Origin: Bryobacteraceae bacterium
GTDB taxonomy: Bacteria; Acidobacteriota; Terriglobia; Bryobacterales; Bryobacteraceae
DNA: 35,548 bases
Assembly: GCA_025056865.1 (NCBI GenBank)
Contig: JANWVO010000023.1
Location: 1-35,548 of the forward strand
Reading direction: 5' to 3'
The position numbers and the translations under genes are program-made. Below, one piece after another: positions 30,275-35,548 of the stretch (position 1 is the stretch's first letter; every line of letters starts with the position of its first letter). Below the pieces are notes generated by a model. The model made no database searches and was not told the origin of the DNA. It saw only the letters and a program-made list of their open reading frames with translations.

Positions 30275-32473
30275 ATGCCTGCCGAGGCCTATCCGGGGGA
30301 TCTTCTCGACACGCTCTGCCGCGACTTTGGCATCCAACGCTCGTACTGGGACATCTGGGGCCGGCAGCACGAGGTGCCGGAGCAGACGCTGGCGAAGATT
30401 CTGGCCTCGTTCGGGCTGGACACTTCGTCGCCGGAGGCGCTGGCGCGTTCAGCCGACGAGCGGCGGAGGGCGCGGCAGGAGCGGCCGCTGGATGCAGCCG
30501 CGGTAGTGAGCGCGAGCGATCCGGATCCGCGCGTGGAGCTGCGGGCTCCGGCGGGCAGCCGCGCGTCGCTGGCGCTGTATTTCGAAGATGGAAGCGCGCG
30601 GCAGTGGGACGTGGCGGTGGAAGAGTCTCCGCTGATGGCGCGGCTGCCGGCGCCGCTGCCGCTGGGCTACCACGATCTGGAAGCGGTGGTGACGCTGCCG
30701 GACGGCGGCGAGAGGCGTGCGTCGCAGCGGCTGATTGTTGCGCCGGACCGCGCCTGGCTGCCGCCGGCGCTCGAGCAGGGCGGCCGCGCGGCGGGGCTGG
30801 CCATCAGCCTGTACGGCGTGCGTTCGGCGCGCAACTGGGGCGCGGGGGACTTCACCGATCTTGCGGCGATCGTGGAGTGGGCGGCGCACGAGCTGGGGGC
30901 GGGCTTTGTGGCGCTGAATCCGCTGCACGCGATCCACAACCGGCAGCCCTACAACACGAGCCCGTATCTGCCGCTTTCTGTCTTCCACCGGAATTTCCTG
31001 TATCTGGACATCGAAGCGATGGAGGACCTGCTGGTGTGCCCGGCGGCGCGGGCGCTGGTGGCTTCGCCGGCGTTCCAGGCGGAGCTGGCGGCGCTGCGGG
31101 CGAGCGAGTTTGTGGAATACGAGCGGGTGGCGCGGCTGAAGAAGGGCGTGCTGAAGCTGCTGTTCCGCCGGTTCTGGCGCGAGGAATGGCAGCGGGACAC
31201 GGAGCGGGCGCGCCGGTTCCGCAAGTGGACGGCAGGGCAGGGGGCGCTGCTGGACGCCTTCGCCGTGTTCTGCGCGCTCGACGAGACGCTGCACCGTCGG
31301 GACCGGAACGTGTGGGTGTGGCCGCAGTGGCCCGAGGAGTACCGCGACCCCGGGTCGGCGGCGGTGCGGCGCTTCGCGCAGGAACATTTCCGGCTTGTTC
31401 TGTTTTACAAGTACGTTCAGTGGCAGATCGACCTGCAACTGGAGAAGGTGCAGCGGCTGGCGGCGCGGCTCGGCATGCCGGTGGGGCTGTACCACGACCT
31501 GGCGCTGGCGACGGACCGCTGCGGGGCGGACCTGTGGGCGCACCGCCGATTTTTCGTCGAAGGCTGCCGCGTGGGTTCGCCGCCGGACGATTTCGCGCCC
31601 GGCGGGCAGGACTGGTCGTTTCCGCCGCCGAATTCGGAGGCGCACCGCGAGGACGGCTACCGGCTGTTTGCGGAGACGATCCGGCGCAACGCGAGGCACG
31701 GCGGGGCGCTGCGGATCGACCACGTGATGCGGCTGTGGCGGCTGTTCTGGATCCCCGAGGGGATGCCGCCTTCGGCGGGCACGTACGTGAACGAGAGATG
31801 GGAGGACCTGGTGCGGATCCTCGCGCTCGAGAGCGTGCGCGGGCGGTTCCTGGTGGTGGGCGAGGATCTGGGGACGGTGCCCGAGGGGCTGCGCGAGACG
31901 ATGGAGCGGTTCGGGATGCTCAGCTACCGGCTGTTCTACTTCGAGAAGGAGCCGGACGGGATGCCGAGGCGTTGCGGCGACTATCCGAGGACGGCGCTGG
32001 TGTCTTCGACGACGCACGATCTGCCGACGCTGGCAGGGTTCTGGGCGGGGCGCGACATCGAGGCGCGGAGGCAGGCGGGCATCCTGAAGGACACGGCGCT
32101 GTACGAGCAGCAGAAACAGCAGCGCGTGGAAGAGAAGCGGCGGATGATCGAGGCGCTCGTGCGCGACGGATTTCTGCCGGCGGATTTCCCGCGCGAAGCG
32201 GCGCACTGGACGGAGCTGACGGGCGAGCTGCACAACGCGGTCATCGGGTACCTGATGATGACGCCGGCGATGCTGATGCTGCTGAACCAGGAAGACCTGA
32301 CGAAAGAGACCGAGCAGCAGAACCTGCCGGGGACGACCTGGGAGTACCCGAACTGGCGGCGGAAGATGCTTTATTCGGTGGAAGAGCTGCGGACTTCGGC
32401 GCGGGCGAGGGATTTCGCCCGGATGATGCGGGCGTGGATGGAGCGCAGCGGCAGGATCACGGCAAAGCGCTGA
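30275..32473 (+). CDS. malQ: 4-alpha-glucanotransferase (amylomaltase, GH77)
   Basis: This enzyme rearranges alpha-1,4-glucans and uses maltose or maltodextrins; it acts in the cytosol. The 732-residue product is of the long type, with an N-terminal beta-domain region (about 1-155) before the catalytic barrel, which starts GLAISLYGVRSARNWGAGDF. The catalytic trio is complete: Asp482 (ALRIDHVMRLWRLF), Glu530 (VVGEDLGTVP) and Asp582 (SSTTHDLPTL). The substrate strand NPLHAIHNRQPYNTSPY and the C-terminal NLPGTTWEYPNWRRK confirm GH77. No glycogen or trehalose genes are adjacent. The 3' end overlaps the opposing dipeptidase gene by 17 bases. Confidence 0.96.
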   Translation: MPAEAYPGDLLDTLCRDFGIQRSYWDIWGRQHEVPEQTLAKILASFGLDTSSPEALARSADERRRARQERPLDAAAVVSASDPDPRVELRAPAGSRASLALYFEDGSARQWDVAVEESPLMARLPAPLPLGYHDLEAVVTLPDGGERRASQRLIVAPDRAWLPPALEQGGRAAGLAISLYGVRSARNWGAGDFTDLAAIVEWAAHELGAGFVALNPLHAIHNRQPYNTSPYLPLSVFHRNFLYLDIEAMEDLLVCPAARALVASPAFQAELAALRASEFVEYERVARLKKGVLKLLFRRFWREEWQRDTERARRFRKWTAGQGALLDAFAVFCALDETLHRRDRNVWVWPQWPEEYRDPGSAAVRRFAQEHFRLVLFYKYVQWQIDLQLEKVQRLAARLGMPVGLYHDLALATDRCGADLWAHRRFFVEGCRVGSPPDDFAPGGQDWSFPPPNSEAHREDGYRLFAETIRRNARHGGALRIDHVMRLWRLFWIPEGMPPSAGTYVNERWEDLVRILALESVRGRFLVVGEDLGTVPEGLRETMERFGMLSYRLFYFEKEPDGMPRRCGDYPRTALVSSTTHDLPTLAGFWAGRDIEARRQAGILKDTALYEQQKQQRVEEKRRMIEALVRDGFLPADFPREAAHWTELTGELHNAVIGYLMMTPAMLMLLNQEDLTKETEQQNLPGTTWEYPNWRRKMLYSVEELRTSARARDFARMMRAWMERSGRITAKR

Positions 32474-33086
32474 AGGGCAGGTCGAGCACGGGATAGCGGC
32501 GCCAGCCGCGGTAGTCGAAGTGCCACCACTCGTACTCGTAGACGTCGAAGCCTTCGGCCTCCATGGCGCGGCGGAGGAGATCGCGGAGGCGGCGGGCGCG
32601 GCGCGGACCGCCGCGGTAGTCCGGGTAGGCGCGCGGGGTCATCTCGTCGTATTCGCTGGGCATCTGCACGAGCCTGCCGGTGCGGAGATCGTAGAGGGAG
32701 ACATCGACGGCGCAGCCGCGGTTGTGGCGCGAGCCTTTCGACGGATCCGCGACAAAATGTTTTTTGTCATCGGGGGTGGCTTCCCAGAACAGGCGGGTGA
32801 CGCTCCAGGGACGGTAGGCGTCGAAGACAACAATTCCGTAGCCTTCTGTTTTCAGGCGCCGGTGTGCACGCACGAGCGCCTCGGCGGCAGGGCGCTGGAG
32901 GAAGGCGCGCGCCTCGCTGTAGACGGGGCGGCCGAGGAAGTTGCGGGGCGTGGCGTAGCGGATGTCGAGGCGGATGGTGGGGTCGAGCGCGGTGATTTCG
33001 ACCAGATCCGGGGCGGCGGTGGCTTCCGGGTCGACGGGCGGCTGCCACGGGGCGAGCAAGAGCAGGAGCGCGGCAAACAGCGGCAT
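32457..33086 (-). CDS. Exported D-alanyl-D-alanine dipeptidase (VanX/DdpX type, M15D)
   Basis: The 209-residue product has the VanX active site with matching spacing: His121 and Asp128 (GSRHNRGCAVD), catalytic Glu186 and His189 (EYEWWHFDY), and Arg92 (DAYRPW). A hydrophobic N-terminus (MPLFAALLLLLAPW) predicts export, so it should cleave D-Ala-D-Ala or related dipeptides outside the inner membrane. That suits peptidoglycan recycling or nutrition more than vancomycin resistance; no vanH, vanA or vanRS genes are here. The ATG at 33086 gives the signal peptide, and TACACT lies 12 bases upstream. The frame extends to 33218 without support. Confidence 0.9.
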   Translation of the reverse strand: MPLFAALLLLLAPWQPPVDPEATAAPDLVEITALDPTIRLDIRYATPRNFLGRPVYSEARAFLQRPAAEALVRAHRRLKTEGYGIVVFDAYRPWSVTRLFWEATPDDKKHFVADPSKGSRHNRGCAVDVSLYDLRTGRLVQMPSEYDEMTPRAYPDYRGGPRRARRLRDLLRRAMEAEGFDVYEYEWWHFDYRGWRRYPVLDLPFSALP

Positions 33087-33098
33087 GGGCCCGTTTCC

Positions 33099-33104
33099 AG
33101 TGTA
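33099..33104 (-). promoter_or_regulatory. -10 box (TACACT) 12 bases before the dipeptidase gene
   Basis: Minus-strand TACACTGGAAACGGGCCC leads straight to the ATG at 33086. It shares the TACACTGGAA string with the box before the YqaA gene. Confidence 0.45.
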
Positions 33105-33123
33105 AGGCGTTTGACTTTCCGTG

Positions 33124-33153
33124 AGACAGTTGCCATGGCCGGAAGACAGTTGC
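33124..33153. repeat. Two 10-bp direct repeats spaced by two helical turns
   Basis: AGACAGTTGC occurs at 33124-33133 and again at 33144-33153, 20 bases apart, in the 130-base divergent gap between the dipeptidase and GYF_2 genes. Both copies would lie on the same DNA face, as for a tandem-binding regulator. The first copy also contains TTGCCA, a possible -35. Confidence 0.4.
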
Positions 33154-33216
33154 ATTAGTAGTGATAAGTTCCCGCGCGGCGCGCCGGCAGGCGCGGCGGC
33201 GGAGAGGAGCGATTGC

Positions 33217-33987
33217 ATGCAATATCACATCAGCCGAGCAGGGGCCAATTACGGCCCATATTCAGAAGAAGAAATCCGGCAGATGCTGGCCGACGGGCGC
33301 GTGCTTGCGACAGACTGGTGCTGGACGGAAGGGATGGCCGAATGGAAGCCTGTGGGGCAGGTCTTCGGGGCGGCTCCGCGAACGGCGCCCCCTCCGCCTC
33401 CGGCAGCGCAGCCGTCCTCGCCTGCGCCGCCGGTTCCGCCCCGGGAATCCTGGACGCCCCCGGCAGGGGCGGCGCACGGAACGCCTTCCGGCGGGCCGGC
33501 GTCTGCCCCGGCTCCGGCACCGGCGTGGACGGGCGGGACGGCTGCCGGGGCAGCGGCTGCGGTCCTGCCGCCGGACCTGCACTGGGCGCTGGTGCTGCTC
33601 CTCGGCTACGTTACATGCGGCGTCTTTTTTTATGTATGGCTTTTTATTGAAGCCAATTTTGTCAAAAAGCTGGACCAGATGAGTCCCGCCCGTGCGTTTT
33701 TCATCGGGTATCTGGCGGTCGATCTCGTGGGATCCATTCTCCTTTTCGCAGCAGCAGACGAAGAATACGGCCTTGCAGCGCTGGGCGGTATCCTCCTGCT
33801 GGCCGGGTTGGTGCTGTTTTTCATCGGCGTGTTCAGCATGCGGAGGTCGCTGGAGTACCACTACAACACGGTGGAAAGAATCGGCCTGCGGCTGAATCCG
33901 GTGCTTACTTTCTTCTTTAATATTCTGTATTTCCAGTATCATTTCTCGCGGATTGCACGATGGAAGCGGACGGGAGTCCTGTTGTGA
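33217..33987 (+). CDS. GYF_2 (DUF4339) domain membrane protein
   Basis: The 256-residue product starts with a GYF_2 domain (about 1-50, YHISRAGANYGPYSEEEIRQMLADGRV...AEWKPV), a module thought to bind proline-rich peptides. A long Pro/Ala-rich disordered linker (about 53-120) follows, which could be its own ligand. Three or four membrane helices (about 125-230) come next, and the end is YFQYHFSRIARWKRTGVLL. Such GYF-plus-membrane proteins are common beside DUF2752 genes. The role is unknown. The ATG at 33217 has AGAGGAG 8 bases before it. The lower GC of the membrane part is noticeable. DUF2752 starts one base after its stop. Confidence 0.85.
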   Translation: MQYHISRAGANYGPYSEEEIRQMLADGRVLATDWCWTEGMAEWKPVGQVFGAAPRTAPPPPPAAQPSSPAPPVPPRESWTPPAGAAHGTPSGGPASAPAPAPAWTGGTAAGAAAAVLPPDLHWALVLLLGYVTCGVFFYVWLFIEANFVKKLDQMSPARAFFIGYLAVDLVGSILLFAAADEEYGLAALGGILLLAGLVLFFIGVFSMRRSLEYHYNTVERIGLRLNPVLTFFFNILYFQYHFSRIARWKRTGVLL

Positions 33988-33988
33988 A

Positions 33989-34270
33989 ATGAAGCGGGCC
34001 GCCTTTGTTGCCGCCGCCGTGGCATTCGCGGCGGTGCTGTACCTGTTCGATCCGGCAGAGACGCCGTTTTATCCGCCGTGCCGGATCCGGCTGTGGACGG
34101 GCTGGAGCTGTCCGGGCTGCGGAGCGACGCGCGCCCTGCATGCGCTGCTGCATGGGCGGGTGGCGGCGGCGTGGGCGCTGAATCCGCTGTGGACGCTGGC
34201 CGCGCCGGGGCTGTGCCTGTGGCTCGCCTGGCGCGGGCTGCGCCCGCTGCGGGGCAGGAGGGCGGCATGA
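33989..34270 (+). CDS. DUF2752 membrane protein
   Basis: A 93-residue protein with two hydrophobic segments (about 3-20 and 62-84) and, between them, the family motif CPGCGATRALHALLHG (Cys41/Cys44), plus a preceding CRI. DUF2752 proteins are small membrane proteins of unknown function, often found with GYF_2/DUF4339 partners as here. The ATG lies one base after the GYF_2 gene's TGA. The end overlaps the ATG of the galactokinase-like gene (ATGA), so the three genes form one operon. Confidence 0.88.
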   Translation: MKRAAFVAAAVAFAAVLYLFDPAETPFYPPCRIRLWTGWSCPGCGATRALHALLHGRVAAAWALNPLWTLAAPGLCLWLAWRGLRPLRGRRAA

Positions 34271-35400
34271 GCGCAGCGGCGGCGCGCGGGGCCGTGGCCG
34301 TGCCGGGGCGCGTGAATCTGATCGGCGAGCACATCGACTATCACGACCTGCCGGTGCTGCCGGTGGCGCTGGACCGGAGGATCACGGCGGAATGGCAAGC
34401 CGTGGAGGAGCCCGTGGTGCGCGCGCGCAGCGAGGGATTTGGGGAGCGCGAATTCCGTCTGGATGGGCCGCTGGAGCCGTGGCCGGCGGGCGATTGGGGC
34501 AATTACGTGAAAGCCGCGGCGAGCGCGGCGCGGCAGAGATGGCCGCTGGCGCGCGGCGTGGTGCTGGAGATCCGCTCCACCCTGCCGGTGGCGGCGGGCC
34601 TGTCTTCGTCGACCGCGCTGATGACCGCGTGCACGCTGGCGCTGCTGGAAGCCAACGGGATCCGGGCGGGTTTCGGCGAGCTGATGGAAATCCTGCCGGA
34701 GGGCGAGTATTTCGTTGGCACGCGCGGCGGCGGGATGGACCACGCGGTGGTGCTGGGGGCGCGCGAGGGCTGCGCGCTGCTGGTGGAGTTTGCGCCGGTG
34801 CGGGCGACGCCGGTGCCGGTGCCCGAGGGGTGGGTGTTTCTGGCAGCCGACAGCGGCGTGCAGGCGGAGAAGTCGGCGGCGGTGCGGGAGCAGTACAACG
34901 AGCGCCGGTTCGCCGGGCAGCGCGCGGCGCAGCGGCTGGGGTTCGCAGGAATCCGGCAGGCGCTGGAGCAGGCGGGCGCGGCGGAGCTGCGGCGGATGGC
35001 GGAGGCGCGGCTGGACGGCATGGAGCGGCGGTGTTTTCTGCACGCCGCCGGCGAAGCGGAGCGGGTGCGGGAGGCCGTGGAGGCGATGCGCACGGCGGAC
35101 GCGGAGCGGTTCGGGCGGCTGCTGAACGAGTCCCACGCGAGCCTGCGCGATCTGCTGGCGGTGAGCTGCGCGGAGCTGGACGCGCTGACGGAAGCGGCCC
35201 GGCAGGCGGGCGCGCTGGGGGCGCGGCTGACGGGGGCGGGCTTTGGCGGCTCGGCGGTTGTGTTCTGCCTGGAAGAAGACGCAGAGCGCGTGGCCGCGGA
35301 GATCGGGGGGCGATTCTACGGCGGGCGGGCCGAGGGGCGGCTGTTCCGCGCGGTTCCCTCGGCGGGCGCGCTGGAGCTTATTGCCAGAGCCGGCGGATGA
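34267..35400 (+). CDS. galK: GHMP sugar kinase, galactokinase-like
   Basis: The 377-residue product has the galactokinase-type start PGRVNLIGEHIDYHD (13-27), the ATP loop PVAAGLSSSTALMT (107-120), the catalytic Asp158 in GGGMDHA, and GHMP motif 3 LTGAGFGGSAVVF near the end. This predicts phosphorylation of galactose or a related sugar at C1. The signature differs a little from the textbook GEHTDYNDG (here HIDYHDLP), so another hexose cannot be ruled out. No galT or galE is beside it. The ATG overlaps the DUF2752 stop (ATGA). The 3' end overlaps the opposing membrane-protein gene by 23 bases. Confidence 0.88.
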   Translation: MSAAAARGAVAVPGRVNLIGEHIDYHDLPVLPVALDRRITAEWQAVEEPVVRARSEGFGEREFRLDGPLEPWPAGDWGNYVKAAASAARQRWPLARGVVLEIRSTLPVAAGLSSSTALMTACTLALLEANGIRAGFGELMEILPEGEYFVGTRGGGMDHAVVLGAREGCALLVEFAPVRATPVPVPEGWVFLAADSGVQAEKSAAVREQYNERRFAGQRAAQRLGFAGIRQALEQAGAAELRRMAEARLDGMERRCFLHAAGEAERVREAVEAMRTADAERFGRLLNESHASLRDLLAVSCAELDALTEAARQAGALGARLTGAGFGGSAVVFCLEEDAERVAAEIGGRFYGGRAEGRLFRAVPSAGALELIARAGG

Positions 35401-35548
35401 CGCGGATCAGCACGAGACCGCTGACGACGAAGACGGCGCAGAGCAGGGCGGCGTAGTGCATGCGACCGTACAGCACGTTGCCGACGGTGAAGAGTCCGGA
35501 CCAGATGACGATGCTGCCCGAGAGCCAGCCGACGAGCGAGAGCGGGAT
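35378..35548 (-). CDS. C-terminal end of an integral membrane protein (partial)
   Basis: On the minus strand the frame is open from the window edge to a TAA at 35378-35380, giving the last 56 residues. They form two membrane helices (LVGWLSGSIVIWSGLFTVGNVL and AALLCAVFVVSGLVLIRVI in outline) joined by YGRMHY and ending RRLWQ. Codons are strongly G/C-ending. The last helix is followed by basic residues, suggesting a cytoplasmic C-terminus. I cannot name the family; a transporter is the natural guess next to a sugar kinase. The rest lies beyond the window. Confidence 0.65.
   Translation of the reverse strand: MPLSLVGWLSGSIVIWSGLFTVGNVLYGRMHYAALLCAVFVVSGLVLIRVIRRLWQ

Noticed and set aside
30262-32496. 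Second 744-codon plus-strand ORF over malQ
   Set aside because: Frame-shifted shadow; malQ in the neighbouring frame has all three catalytic residues.
32457-33086. Vancomycin-resistance determinant
   Set aside because: The VanX-like protein is alone, predicted to be exported, and no vanH, vanA or regulator genes are present.
1-35548. CRISPR arrays, tRNA or rRNA genes, phage or conjugation genes, defence islands
   Set aside because: I saw no regularly spaced repeats, cloverleaf-like sequences or marker genes; gaps between genes are short and all under about 210 bases.

Overview
The window is ordinary-looking, gene-dense, very GC-rich chromosomal DNA with about 36 protein genes and no RNA genes, insertion sequences, CRISPR arrays or phage genes that I can see. 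Gene content and protein style point to an Acidobacteriota member, probably of the Bryobacter/Solibacter type. The signs are a TonB-dependent receptor with an N-terminal carboxypeptidase-regulatory domain, a DUF4038 glycosidase, a secreted S9 peptidase, a bacterial glutaminyl cyclase, a small HNH endonuclease and a small secreted protein of about 106 residues. The taxonomic call is inference from memory of these families.

Layout. 1-5.8 kb: the tail of an unknown gene, a small secreted protein, miaA, a large secreted TPR protein, a DUF4920-like lipid- or protein-associated secreted protein and an MFS transporter. 5.8-11.8 kb: a membrane hybrid histidine kinase, a TonB-dependent receptor facing it, then a DUF123 nuclease-like gene translationally coupled to an apiosidase-like glycoside hydrolase. 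11.8-16.1 kb: a family 2 glycosyltransferase, a YqaA/VTT membrane protein, two SAM methyltransferases and a secreted glutaminyl cyclase. 16.1-20.2 kb: a repeat-bearing gap, a secreted S9 peptidase, gamma-carbonic anhydrase and hisS. 20.2-22.9 kb: a cupin and the dTDP-sugar genes rmlA-rmlC-rmlB (no rmlD). 22.9-27.7 kb: MBL hydrolase, small membrane protein, ygfZ, a PHP phosphoesterase, a secreted unknown, HNH endonuclease and comF. 27.7-35.5 kb: ABC-F ATPase, yceH, malQ, a secreted VanX-like dipeptidase, a GYF_2 membrane protein, a DUF2752 protein, a GHMP galactokinase-like gene and the tail of a membrane protein.

How it works together. The polysaccharide-related genes (GT2, two methyltransferases, rmlA/C/B, a galactokinase-like gene, malQ) suggest surface-glycan synthesis and glucan/galactose use. 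The secreted peptidases, glycosidase and TonB receptor suggest scavenging of external polymers. Most genes are housekeeping or widely conserved.

The most interesting signal is architectural rather than a new gene cluster. A TAnnnT box of the -10 type sits only 6-13 bases in front of about a dozen start codons on both strands, which implies leaderless or near-leaderless mRNAs. At six of nine divergent gene pairs the two opposed -10 boxes overlap in one AT-rich core, and at a seventh they bracket an exactly centred dyad. Most convergent pairs overlap at their 3' ends. A comF gene has an intact zinc-ribbon reading frame but no ATG/GTG/TTG start.
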